Source: a virus
Strand: one strand, 5' to 3'
Length of the DNA stretch: 25,609 bases
Virus record (IMG/VR): IMGVR_UViG_3300042504_001105
Span: 1 to 25,609 of that record
The notes beneath the pieces are model-generated. The model saw only the letters and a program-made list of their open reading frames with translations, was not told the DNA's origin and searched no databases. Below are positions 12,754-20,490 of the stretch, one piece after another; position 1 is the stretch's first letter, and each line of letters opens with the position of its first letter. Position numbers and translations under genes: made by a program.

Positions 12754-15079
12754 TTAGCTTAAGATCCGGCTCCGGCGCGGTTGCTGGGGCCGGTACTGGT
12801 TGCGGCGGTTGCTCAATCATGCGCCGCAGGTCGCTCTTTGAGTAGCTGCGCGTCATGTCTTCGCGCGCCCAGATGTTTTTCTTGGTCTGATATTCCGCCG
12901 ATTTGACCGCGCCAAGGTCGATCCAGCCTGCTTCCTTGAGGCCATGCAGCAGCGCCGCCTGGGGGACCTTGACGCCGCCGGGCGCGCCTTGCTGCAATGT
13001 GCTGCAAAGTTTATGGAACGGGGAGGCGATGACGCCCGCGGCGAACTCGGGCGATGGCTTGTGCACCTGCTCGATGACGTAGCTCTCCGCCATGCTGCGG
13101 CCCGTCTCAATGAGGCGCGTCCGGTAGTCCGTCCACGGCGGCATGGCTGCCGGGTTGAACGCCGACACGTCGCGGTCGAGCAGCCACCGGCCCACGGCTT
13201 GGAGGCCGCCCTGCTTCTTGTACCACGACCACAACGCCACCGCGTCGGCCTTCTCCATGCGCGGCGCGTGCGACCACAGGCAGAACCAGCGGCGGTCCTG
13301 CGTCGGCAACGACAACGGAACGGGATCGTTGGTGAACGCCAGCACGAACAGGCGGTTGACCATGTCGTAAGGATGCAGGCCCTTGCGCTCAATGGTCAGC
13401 GTATCGGGCGGCGCCGCGATGATCGGCTTCAGCTTGTTGGACAGCGAGCGGCGCTGCGCGGCTTCCGGTTCCTTCAACTCGTTCAGGATCAGGATCTCGC
13501 TCTCAAGCGCGTAGCCCCAGCGGGAATTGATGCCGTCAGCGTCCACCAGTCCGCGGTTGCGCAGGTCCGGCCCGCACACGGACCAGATGAAGGGGAACCA
13601 GAACGTGTCCTTGCCGCAGCCCTCGTCGCCGCCATGCAGCACCGCGTGATTGATCTTCACCTCCGGGTGCTGGATCTTGTAGGCCATGACGTCGAAGACG
13701 TGCTCGCGCTCGACCAGATCAGGGATCAGCAGCTCGGCATGGGCCAGCCATGGCGTGACGTCGCCCGGCGCGACGCCGGACAGGTCAGGTCGCGCGTTGA
13801 CCCAGCGGTTGCCGTAGACCTCGCTGTCCTTGGCGACAAGAACGCTCTCGCCCGCGGCGTAGGTCAGCCCGCGCAGCACGCGCGCGCCCGCCCCCTGGCG
13901 GTTCTCGTCGTAGCAGACGGACGCCTCGACCTTGCGTTGCGTGTGGATGGACTTGCAATCGACGTGCCGGAACACCGCGTTGAACGCGCCGCGCGTCATC
14001 TCCCGCCGGTCGATCATGTCGAAATAGGCGTCGTCCTCGACGATGTATGCAAACCGGCTGAACCACTCGCGCTTGGTCAGGCGGCCCAGCTCCTTGCGGT
14101 CAACCTCGGCGATGACCTCGGCCGCCGCGTCAGGGAACGCCTCGGTCGGTTGGATCGTCGCGGCCACCATGGCCATGCGCTCGGCCACCAGCTCCTCGCG
14201 GAAGCCCGCCTGCACCGTCGGCCCGCCCTGCTCGGCCACCCATGCAAGGAACGCATTGCTGTCAAGATGCTCGCAGTGGGAGTGGTAGCAGCAGAACGCC
14301 CGGTTGACGGGCGAGTAACGCCCCTCGATCTGGCCGTCCGTGTGCGCGGCATGGTTTGGGCAGACGACGCCGCACCAGCCCTCGCGGTTGACCTGGGAGA
14401 GCACCAGCCCCTGCTCGGAGAGCCACTTCAGCACGCTGTCGGAGCCCGTGTCGCGCAGGCGGATCACCTGCGGCCCAGCACTGTCGGCGGGCGCTGGCGT
14501 GACGTCCAGCCCCTCGCAGATGGCGGCAAGCGTGTACTCGCGCTCGGGGTGGAACTCGACCAGCCGCGCCGGGAACAGGTCACGCCCCGGCTTGAGGTTA
14601 GGCGAGCCCGGCAGGCGGCAGTTGCGCACCGCGTTGGTGGCGCCGGGGTCGGTATAGCCTGCGGCCGCAATGGCGGTGATGGCCGCGACGAACTCAGCCT
14701 TGGTCGGCTGCTCCTTGAAGGCGTAGCCCCACTGGCAGTTGCCGGGCGACGTCTCGACGATCCACGTCGGCGGCACGGGCGGGGTCTTGGACTTGGTGCC
14801 GATGTCGTCCAGCATCATGAACAGGACGAACTCGCAGTTGGCCGCCGACGCCGACGGCTTGCCATCGAAACGGTCGATGATGAACGAGCCCGTGTTGATG
14901 AACCAGCTCTCGCCGCCCCTGCGCACACGCGACGGCAGGAAGGCGGGCCATGTGAACTTGAGGGTGCCATCACGGTGTGTGACCTGCTGCCCGTCGTACA
15001 TGACGGGCTTCTGGCGCACGATCAGGGCTGTTTCGCCGTCCGGCGCAAGGCCGGTCAAGTATTCTAGAAGGTCTGACAT
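12731..15079 (-). CDS. Primase-helicase (AEP-type primase plus SF3/D5-like helicase)
   Basis: Encodes 782 residues. The N-terminal third resembles RepB-type archaeo-eukaryotic primases: FVLFMMLDDIGTKSKTPP (84-101), TWIVETSPGNCQWGYAF (105-121) and AVRNCRLPGSPNLKPGR (150-166). A Cys/His cluster follows (CPNHAAH, CCYHSHCEH, about 240-271), probably a zinc-binding primase-associated segment. The helicase (DUF5906/virulence-associated E style) has Walker A HGGDEGCGKDTF (482-493), Walker B EILILNELKE (528-537) and sensor/Arg finger AFTNDPVPLSLPTQDRRW (581-598). It would unwind DNA at the fork and make primers for the phage polymerase. The C-terminus is Pro/Ala-rich. GAGG precedes the ATG. Confidence 0.88.
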   Translation of the reverse strand: MSDLLEYLTGLAPDGETALIVRQKPVMYDGQQVTHRDGTLKFTWPAFLPSRVRRGGESWFINTGSFIIDRFDGKPSASAANCEFVLFMMLDDIGTKSKTPPVPPTWIVETSPGNCQWGYAFKEQPTKAEFVAAITAIAAAGYTDPGATNAVRNCRLPGSPNLKPGRDLFPARLVEFHPEREYTLAAICEGLDVTPAPADSAGPQVIRLRDTGSDSVLKWLSEQGLVLSQVNREGWCGVVCPNHAAHTDGQIEGRYSPVNRAFCCYHSHCEHLDSNAFLAWVAEQGGPTVQAGFREELVAERMAMVAATIQPTEAFPDAAAEVIAEVDRKELGRLTKREWFSRFAYIVEDDAYFDMIDRREMTRGAFNAVFRHVDCKSIHTQRKVEASVCYDENRQGAGARVLRGLTYAAGESVLVAKDSEVYGNRWVNARPDLSGVAPGDVTPWLAHAELLIPDLVEREHVFDVMAYKIQHPEVKINHAVLHGGDEGCGKDTFWFPFIWSVCGPDLRNRGLVDADGINSRWGYALESEILILNELKEPEAAQRRSLSNKLKPIIAAPPDTLTIERKGLHPYDMVNRLFVLAFTNDPVPLSLPTQDRRWFCLWSHAPRMEKADAVALWSWYKKQGGLQAVGRWLLDRDVSAFNPAAMPPWTDYRTRLIETGRSMAESYVIEQVHKPSPEFAAGVIASPFHKLCSTLQQGAPGGVKVPQAALLHGLKEAGWIDLGAVKSAEYQTKKNIWAREDMTRSYSKSDLRRMIEQPPQPVPAPATAPEPDLKLIKGGLDG

Positions 15080-15097
15080 TGTTTCCTCTTGTCGTCG

Positions 15098-15451
15098 TTA
15101 CTTCAGCGTGCGGAACGCGATTGCGTTGTTGACCGATCTCACCCGCGACCGCACGCGGTTGCCGTCATTGCCGGATTTAACCACCCAGCCCTTGGCTGTC
15201 CTGCCGACGATCACGCCGACGTGATTGCGCCAGACGACGATGGCGCCGATCCGCGCCCGCGTCGGACGCCCGATCCGGGCCCAGTTCCGTGCGCGCCACA
15301 GATCCTTGCGATGCGGCATTCCGAAATAGTGCGCCAGATAGCAACCGCACCAGCGCGACGGGCAACCCCTCGGCTGGCCGGGCTCGCGGGCCTCAACGCT
15401 GGCGGTGGAGATCAGCAGCGCGGCCAGAGCCGCAAGCAGTACGTTCTTCAT
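15098..15451 (-). CDS. Secreted CHAP/NlpC-like cysteine hydrolase
   Basis: Encodes 117 residues starting with a Sec signal peptide MKNVLLAALAALLISTASVE, with cleavage likely after A21 (VEA). The mature part has CPSRWCGCYLAHYFG (candidate nucleophile in RWCGC), then ARNWARIGRPTRARIGAIVV, WRNHVGVIVGRTAKGWVV (candidate His) and SGNDGNRVR (third polar residue). This arrangement is that of CHAP/NlpC-P60-type amidases found in Rhizobiales genomes and phages. It would act on peptidoglycan in the periplasm. It is unusual for it to lie between polymerase and primase genes rather than in the lysis cassette (24154-24976). AGGTG precedes the ATG. Confidence 0.65.
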   Translation of the reverse strand: MKNVLLAALAALLISTASVEAREPGQPRGCPSRWCGCYLAHYFGMPHRKDLWRARNWARIGRPTRARIGAIVVWRNHVGVIVGRTAKGWVVKSGNDGNRVRSRVRSVNNAIAFRTLK

Positions 15452-15459
15452 GGTTCACC

Positions 15460-18294
15460 TCATGCCTTACCGTAACGAGCAAGCACTTTGCCGCTGGCAC
15501 CCAAAGGAAGCCCTTCAGCCCACGCGGGAGGGGTAACCATAACAGCCTGCATCGCGGCTGCCAATTCTTCTGATTTTTCTGTATCAACCTCGGCTACAAT
15601 TTCGTCGTGGACGTGCAAGACGACCTCGACGCCCGCGGCGTCCAGACCGCGCAGCGCCTCGCGCAGGATGTCGTTGGCAGTGGCCTGCACGATGTTCTCG
15701 CAGGCGAGCCCGCGCCAGAGCCGCGCCCGTGGCCACTCCTTGGCATCCGCCGCAGGCTTCCACGACGCCTTGGCGTAGGATACGCCGTCCTCCTCGAACC
15801 GCGCGTAGGGGTAGCACAGCACGCGGCCCGACGGCAGCGCGTACCACAGGTGGTCGCCCTGCTTCATGTACTGGACGCGGCCCGCCGTGAACACCTCGCC
15901 GGGGTTGCGGATGGCGCGGGTGTAGGCCTGCTCCAGATCCGACCAGAACGGCACGGCCCACGGATTGGCGCGGCGCCACAGGTCCACGGTGCGCCTCGCC
16001 TCGCTCTCGGGCATGTGGACGCCGTAGACGCGGCCCATGGCGCTGAACGCGCCCACGCCGCCGCCGAACCCGCAGTTATGTGTTATCAGCGGCCCCCTTG
16101 CACTCATCACTGTGAAGCGATTTTGAGGCCCCGCATACGCAATGTCGTAGACGCGCCTCAAGTTCGAGGATGTATCGCTGCATTTTTTGAATGCTGCGCT
16201 TGTTGTTGCAGTTGTCGCGCTTTGAGATAAATCGTAAGTTGCCGGGTTCGTATCCTTTGTTGACGTCGATACGATCCAGTTCCAAGCGCGGCTGATCCCA
16301 GCCATCCAGCGACATAACGTACGCAAGGAACGCAACTTTGTCAGTGTGCCACGGCTTGTAAAGACGAATACCTCGCCCGCCGTAGTTTGGGAACCCTCGG
16401 TCGTTTGGGTTGTGGCACCTGTTTTTGCAAGCGGACAAACGATTAAGAAGTCGCCGCCGATGCGCATCATTTGGACAAACGGTTGCGTACCGGAAGTAAT
16501 TCTTAATCCAATGTCCAGTAGCTTTTTTTGCACACGTATTACAGCGCGTAGAAGCGCCGTTTCTAAGGTTGTGAAGAGCGGCGACGTGAGGGGCGGCACC
16601 ACACGAGCATTGCACAATCGCGCCTCGTACCCCGCCAGCGGGACCGATTTGAAAACCAATGATGGCAAGTTCTCCGAACCTGTCGCCAACGCTCGGCAAA
16701 GCAACGGTTCGCTTGAAGCGAGTAGCCGCGCCTCGGCCCACTCGTTCGCTGCAAGAAACAAATGATCCGGCGTTGCGTCGATGCCTGCCACATTGACAGT
16801 CTGCTTTACACCTCTTGGAATTACTCCTTGGTGCGTCACCCATGCTTCACCGTCCCATAGTGCGTCGAGTTGTGTTACCTCCTGAATAGCCTTCCATCCG
16901 TTATCCGTCAACACTAACGTGTCTTCGGCTAAACAGGCCAGCACGGCCACCTTGCCAAGCTGCCGCTGCTCGTCAGTGACGGCCGTCTCCTCGACGTTGA
17001 ACATGCGCGCGGCGACGGCAACGTAGATGTCGCGGCCCTCGCGGAACACGTCCAGCGTCTCCTCGCCGTCCATCGACAGCCACGGCGTGACGCGGGCCTC
17101 GATCTGGGCGTAGTCGAACACGGCAAAGGACTTGCCCTCGGCCGGGATCAGCGCCGGGCGCAGCATCGACTTCAGCACGTCGGTGACGCGCTTGCCAAAC
17201 TCGGGCACGATCTGATGCCCGCGCACGAGTGCCTGGCGGGCTAGTTCAGGCTCTTTGGCACATTTTCGTGGGAAGTTGTGTACCTGTAATCCGTAGCTTG
17301 ATGCTCGGCCCGTAGCGCTTCCGCCAGCGAATACAAACGCACCCCGGACGCGACTGTCGAGATCATCTGAGAGCGATGCAGCTCGCTCAAACTTCGCCAC
17401 GGACGATGCCCAGAGATCGTCCGCGCACTGCACCACCTCATGGACTTCCGGGGATACTTCATCAGGGTTCTCCATCGCCAGCAGGTTGGACCGCACGGTC
17501 TTGTCGATGCTAGCCTTTTGTTCGCCGTCCTTCCAGACCATCATCATGGCCCGTGCCTGCGGCCCAACGCGCTCCAGCACCCACTCGCGCATACGGGGGC
17601 TACGCACGCTGGTGAGCCCCGTGATCTCGCGGAAGATCGTCTCGATCTCCTCCTGCTCGGCGGCGGCATACTTGACGGCTGCCTGCGCCAGCGGGCGGTC
17701 GAGGCGCACGCCGCGGTCGTTGATGCGCTCGTTGACGTGGTAGTCAAGCAGCTCCTCGTCGGTCAGCCCGCGCATAGCCTTCGAGAAGGCCCGCATGGCG
17801 CGCACGTCCTGCTCGCAGTACTCGATCATCTCCTGCATCAACCCGGCGTCCTCGCGGAACGTGCCGTTGGCCTGCGGGATGGACAGCGCACGCACCAGTG
17901 CTGCGCCACGGTGGTCCTTGCGCATCCCTGCGCCCGCAAAGCGGCCCACGTCCTCCAGGCTACCCGGTGCGCAGTTGGCGCGGGCCTGCGTCGCGGTGCA
18001 GTAGAACTGCGTCAGCGCAGGCTCGGGCACGCCGTGGTCAGGGCAGATGACGTACCAGAAGATCAGCCGCTCGAAGGCGGCGTTGTGGGCGCGGATCTGT
18101 GCGCCAGAAAGAATTGCCGCCGAAACTTTCTGTGGAAAGGACTGATCGGGTGTCCACGTCTGCACGTCCTCGTCATTGAAGGCGTAGGACATGCAGAGCA
18201 CTTGTGTGGAGATGTCTTGCGCGTAGTTGTACACGCCCCGGCTCGGCAGGTCGCAGCGCGAGCGGGTCTCGAAGTCAACCCAGAGTATTGTCAT
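15460..18294 (-). CDS. DNA polymerase I (family A) with intein
   Basis: Encodes 944 residues including a 287-residue intein, so the mature enzyme is about 657 residues. The 3'-5' proofreading domain has WVDFET (Asp7, Glu9), RAHNAAFE (68-75) and YCEQDV (159-164, Asp163). The polymerase has motif A VFDYAQIEARV (392-402, Asp394), motif B RQLGKVAVLA joined after splicing to CGFGGGVG, and motif C LHVHDEI (893-899, Asp897). The helix containing Arg444 and Lys448 is the nucleotide-binding O helix, and the intein interrupts it between A453 and C741. No Shine-Dalgarno is visible before the ATG. The gene lies between the possible ssDNA-binding protein and the secreted hydrolase in the leftward replication operon. 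Confidence 0.92.
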   Translation of the reverse strand: MTILWVDFETRSRCDLPSRGVYNYAQDISTQVLCMSYAFNDEDVQTWTPDQSFPQKVSAAILSGAQIRAHNAAFERLIFWYVICPDHGVPEPALTQFYCTATQARANCAPGSLEDVGRFAGAGMRKDHRGAALVRALSIPQANGTFREDAGLMQEMIEYCEQDVRAMRAFSKAMRGLTDEELLDYHVNERINDRGVRLDRPLAQAAVKYAAAEQEEIETIFREITGLTSVRSPRMREWVLERVGPQARAMMMVWKDGEQKASIDKTVRSNLLAMENPDEVSPEVHEVVQCADDLWASSVAKFERAASLSDDLDSRVRGAFVFAGGSATGRASSYGLQVHNFPRKCAKEPELARQALVRGHQIVPEFGKRVTDVLKSMLRPALIPAEGKSFAVFDYAQIEARVTPWLSMDGEETLDVFREGRDIYVAVAARMFNVEETAVTDEQRQLGKVAVLACLAEDTLVLTDNGWKAIQEVTQLDALWDGEAWVTHQGVIPRGVKQTVNVAGIDATPDHLFLAANEWAEARLLASSEPLLCRALATGSENLPSLVFKSVPLAGYEARLCNARVVPPLTSPLFTTLETALLRAVIRVQKKLLDIGLRITSGTQPFVQMMRIGGDFLIVCPLAKTGATTQTTEGSQTTAGEVFVFTSRGTLTKLRSLRTLCRWMAGISRAWNWIVSTSTKDTNPATYDLSQSATTATTSAAFKKCSDTSSNLRRVYDIAYAGPQNRFTVMSARGPLITHNCGFGGGVGAFSAMGRVYGVHMPESEARRTVDLWRRANPWAVPFWSDLEQAYTRAIRNPGEVFTAGRVQYMKQGDHLWYALPSGRVLCYPYARFEEDGVSYAKASWKPAADAKEWPRARLWRGLACENIVQATANDILREALRGLDAAGVEVVLHVHDEIVAEVDTEKSEELAAAMQAVMVTPPAWAEGLPLGASGKVLARYGKA
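16075..16935 (-). mobile_element. Intein in DNA polymerase motif B
   Basis: Polymerase residues 454-740. Splicing block A is CLAEDTLVLTDNGWKAI with Cys454 as first residue; block B is GIDATPDHLFL with Thr508 and His511; block F is VYDIAYAGPQNRFTV (715-729); block G is GPLITHN followed by Cys741 as the first extein residue. All residues needed for class 1 splicing are present. The segment between blocks B and F (about residues 530-710) has no homing endonuclease motif in this frame. Instead an HNH endonuclease is encoded there in another frame (16076-16843). The element is in frame with both exteins and should yield an active polymerase after splicing. Confidence 0.88.
16076..16843 (-). CDS. 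HNH homing endonuclease nested out of frame in the intein
   Basis: A 255-codon ORF in the -1 frame relative to the intein. From about residue 50 it matches the common phage HNH family. First comes SVGDRFGELAIIGF with a zinc-finger-like segment CSCG (79-82) and CNTC (101-104). Then comes LLNRLSACKNRCHNPNDRGF, NYGGRGIRLYKPW (153-165) and the nuclease core LELDRIDVNKGYEPGNLRFI followed by KRDNCNNKR (about 187-215). A C-terminal helix and CVCG segment follow. The first about 50 residues overlap intein block B coding and look non-homologous, so the true start is uncertain; ATG 16843, an in-frame GTG at about 16741 and a TTG at about 16696 are candidates, none with a clear Shine-Dalgarno. Its TAA lies within the last two codons of the intein. 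GC is lower than in the exteins, which indicates later arrival. Confidence 0.8.
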   Translation of the reverse strand: MGDAPRSNSKRCKADCQCGRHRRNAGSFVSCSERVGRGAATRFKRTVALPSVGDRFGELAIIGFQIGPAGGVRGAIVQCSCGAAPHVAALHNLRNGASTRCNTCAKKATGHWIKNYFRYATVCPNDAHRRRLLNRLSACKNRCHNPNDRGFPNYGGRGIRLYKPWHTDKVAFLAYVMSLDGWDQPRLELDRIDVNKGYEPGNLRFISKRDNCNNKRSIQKMQRYILELEARLRHCVCGASKSLHSDECKGAADNT

Positions 18295-18341
18295 GGATGT
18301 GGTCGGGGCGCGGCCTCGGCAGAAACCGCGCCCCTCGCCCG

Positions 18342-18980
18342 TTACGCGCTGCGACGGCGGCGGGTGGGGGCATCCACCGGCGCTTCGCTTGCGGGCGTCT
18401 CTTCCGTCTGGCCATCAAGCCCCAGCCAGTTCACGACCTCGAACACGGGCGTGAAGATGCGCCCGTAGGACTTGTGAGTGTAGTGGTCCTTCTTCAGCCT
18501 CACCGCGGGCACCGGCTTGGCCTGATCGGCCTCGACCTGCGCCGCAATGTCAAGGGCCAGCTTCTGCACGGCACGCTTGCCGCCGACGCTGGTCACGCTG
18601 TAGCGCACCTCAAGCCCCTCGTCCTCGCCGGACATGCACTTGAGGCTCATGCCGACCTGAAGCTCCCAGCCGCGCTTGGCCTGCGGCGGCGCGGGGTCCA
18701 GTTCGGGCAGCGGTTCGTTGACCGGCACCATCTTCTCGGCCAGCACCTCGCCATCGCCCCAGGCGATGTAACCGTGCACGAACGAGAACGGATTGACGGC
18801 CCAGGTGCTGCCGTCCTCGACCTCGGTCTGGTCAGCGCCGAACACCCAGTGTCCGGTCTTGTCCATCTTGAGGATCGCAGCGCTGTCGCCGCCGCCAACG
18901 CTCGCATCAAGCGAGCGCAGTGCCTGCGACAGGTTCTGGACGGAGGGAAGATTGGCCTTAGAAAACACGATAGCGTTCAT
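18342..18980 (-). CDS. Replication-module protein, possible ssDNA-binding protein
   Basis: Encodes 212 residues from an ATG with GGAAGG upstream. The core is beta-rich with alternating strands (GHWVFGADQTEVEDGSTWAV, then FVHGYIAWGDGEVLAEKMVP, GWELQVGMSLKCM and VRYSVTSVGG), and the acidic C-terminus ends in an RRRRSA tail. Proteins of this size paired with DUF2800 nucleases in phage replication clusters are often ssDNA-binding (gp2.5-like). That pairing is the main argument here, since no OB-fold motif is certain. Alternatively it is a recombination partner of the nuclease. Confidence 0.55.
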   Translation of the reverse strand: MNAIVFSKANLPSVQNLSQALRSLDASVGGGDSAAILKMDKTGHWVFGADQTEVEDGSTWAVNPFSFVHGYIAWGDGEVLAEKMVPVNEPLPELDPAPPQAKRGWELQVGMSLKCMSGEDEGLEVRYSVTSVGGKRAVQKLALDIAAQVEADQAKPVPAVRLKKDHYTHKSYGRIFTPVFEVVNWLGLDGQTEETPASEAPVDAPTRRRRSA

Positions 18981-18994
18981 CTTATTGTCCTTCC

Positions 18995-20119
18995 TTAGAC
19001 AAGTTTACCAAGGGCAGCAGCGAGATGCTTGCCGACCTGCAACGACGCCGGGCGCGGATCATCCGCGGTTGCCAGCGTGTCACCCGATGAGACGGCGGTG
19101 ATGAGCCCCTCCGGCATGGCGAGCTTGTGCTTCTTCAGCACCTTCTCGACCTGCGCCGGGCTCTTCAACTCCGTCAATTCCGTAGCACTACAGCCTGCTT
19201 CGGCAAGGGCTGTCAATGCCGCCTGTTCGTTCACCCACTGCCGCGTGGCCCGCTTCGGGACCATCTTCCAGCCGGGCACCTCAACACCCGCCTCCAACAG
19301 CGTCACAGCCATCTCGCGGGCGTCCTTGATCCAGCCCTCCAGCAGCTCAATGCTGGCCAGCGCCTCCGTCAGACGGTCCACGTTGACCGCCTTGATGTTC
19401 TCGCGCTTGGCGCGCTCGACGGCACCGTTCACCAGCGGGCAGATCGACTTGGCAGCGCACCAGCGGCAGTGGTCGCCGGTCGCCAGCGGCGCGTCCGGCC
19501 GCTGCGCGGTCTTGACAGCCATGATCAGTTCGGCCTCGAAGCGGCGCACCCGGTCGAGGTCCGTCACCCAGCGCCGCACATGCGGCGGCTGCACGATGAT
19601 CACCTCGACCGTCTCGACGCCCTCGAAGGCCCAGCGTGTCGCCTCGGTGCGAAGTGCGGCAGCCGTGTAGAAGAGCGCCTGCGGGTTCTCTTCAGCCTCG
19701 ACAGGCACGCCATCGCCAAACTTCCAGTCCAGCAGAATGCCGCGATTGCCAATCCGGCCAACAAGATCGGCGGAACCAAAAACACCAGGGAGAGCGTCAC
19801 CAAAGCCCACCACCTGCTCGACCGCGTATTCCAACTGTCCATCCGGGTCGATCTCATCCAGCACCGCCAACGCGGGCAGCAGCTTGCGCTCCAGCCGGTC
19901 CTCCGTCAACTCGATGCCGTTGTACATCAACCCAAGGAACTCCTCGGGCCTCTTGGTCGTCTCCAGAATGGTGGCGATGACGTTGTGCAGCAGCGTGCCC
20001 TCGTCGGCGTAACTGCTGGACGGCTTGGGCGGCACCTGCTGCACAAGCGCGACGCTGCCGGGGCACGCAATGACACGCTTGGCGGTCGAGCCGCCGACGA
20101 TGTTAGAGTGTTGGGCCAT
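18995..20119 (-). CDS. Cas4/RecB-like PD-(D/E)XK nuclease, DUF2800 type
   Basis: Encodes 374 residues. Nuclease motifs are ADEGTLLHN (His45), GVFGSADLV with Asp118, ILLDWKFGDG with Asp131 and Lys133, and a QALFY helix at 147-151. Four cysteines fit an iron-sulfur cluster as in Cas4 and AddB: Cys19 in IACPGS, then CRWC (218-221) and C227. The family (DUF2800) is common in phage replication and recombination operons and probably processes DNA ends. The ATG follows AAGGG at about nine bases and overlaps the previous stop (TAATG). Confidence 0.85.
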   Translation of the reverse strand: MAQHSNIVGGSTAKRVIACPGSVALVQQVPPKPSSSYADEGTLLHNVIATILETTKRPEEFLGLMYNGIELTEDRLERKLLPALAVLDEIDPDGQLEYAVEQVVGFGDALPGVFGSADLVGRIGNRGILLDWKFGDGVPVEAEENPQALFYTAAALRTEATRWAFEGVETVEVIIVQPPHVRRWVTDLDRVRRFEAELIMAVKTAQRPDAPLATGDHCRWCAAKSICPLVNGAVERAKRENIKAVNVDRLTEALASIELLEGWIKDAREMAVTLLEAGVEVPGWKMVPKRATRQWVNEQAALTALAEAGCSATELTELKSPAQVEKVLKKHKLAMPEGLITAVSSGDTLATADDPRPASLQVGKHLAAALGKLV

Positions 20120-20466
20120 TATTCGCCACCCTTCAATGTAAGACCAAACTGAAGCAAAAAGTCCTTTATCTCTTCCACAACCACAGCACCTGCGTTTGGC
20201 TCCCGAAGTATATCCCGCTCGGTCAGTTGTGCTAGCCCGTGTATTGTTTCAGCGCCCATAAACCGCACGACGTTGCGCGACCTCAAACTCAAATCGGTCC
20301 AACTTAACTTTACGCGGTCAATGTCTATAAATACGCCGCGTTTGGCGCTTGTCGCGGCTACAATGTGCGCTTTTTTTTGCAGCAACATTCGTCTTTCCGC
20401 TTGCAGTTCTTTAACGCGCGCCTTTGCGTCTGCAATTTTCAAATCAATTTCTGCGATCTCGTCCAT
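20119..20466 (-). CDS. Coiled coil fused to an RNA polymerase alpha-CTD-like domain
   Basis: The start is the ATG at 20466, with AGGAG six bases upstream (115 residues); an in-frame ATG at 20490 is less likely. Residues 1-35 form a Lys/Glu-rich coiled coil. Residues about 58-112 read DLSLRSRNVVRFMGAETIHG, then LAQLTERDILREPNAGAVVV and EEIKDFLLQFGLTLKG. This aligns well with the alpha C-terminal domain of bacterial RNA polymerase ([47 protein letters not shown]). Arg62 and Asn65 correspond to the DNA-contacting Arg265 and Asn268 of E. coli alpha; the Lys298-Ser299 pair is not conserved. It may bind UP-like elements or host transcription factors. It is first in the leftward replication operon. 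Confidence 0.72.
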   Translation of the reverse strand: MDEIAEIDLKIADAKARVKELQAERRMLLQKKAHIVAATSAKRGVFIDIDRVKLSWTDLSLRSRNVVRFMGAETIHGLAQLTERDILREPNAGAVVVEEIKDFLLQFGLTLKGGE

Positions 20467-20490
20467 TGTCGTCTCCTGTTGTTTCGTCAA

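Noticed and set aside
12944-15067. 707-codon open frame on the + strand opposite the primase-helicase
   Set aside because: It is an Arg/Leu/His/Val-rich shadow caused by GC-rich third positions of the clear primase-helicase gene; no family signature and no Shine-Dalgarno.
16563-16793. Third-frame ORF over the intein/HNH region
   Set aside because: Short, Arg/Trp-rich, no family match; the other two frames explain the locus.
16690-16860. Programmed -1 frameshift from the intein frame into the HNH frame
   Set aside because: The frame relation would allow it, but no canonical X XXY YYZ slippery heptamer was seen near the junction; an internal start remains as likely.
17440-18468. 342-codon + strand frame opposite the DNA polymerase N-terminus
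   Set aside because: Shadow of the exonuclease domain coding; no motif.
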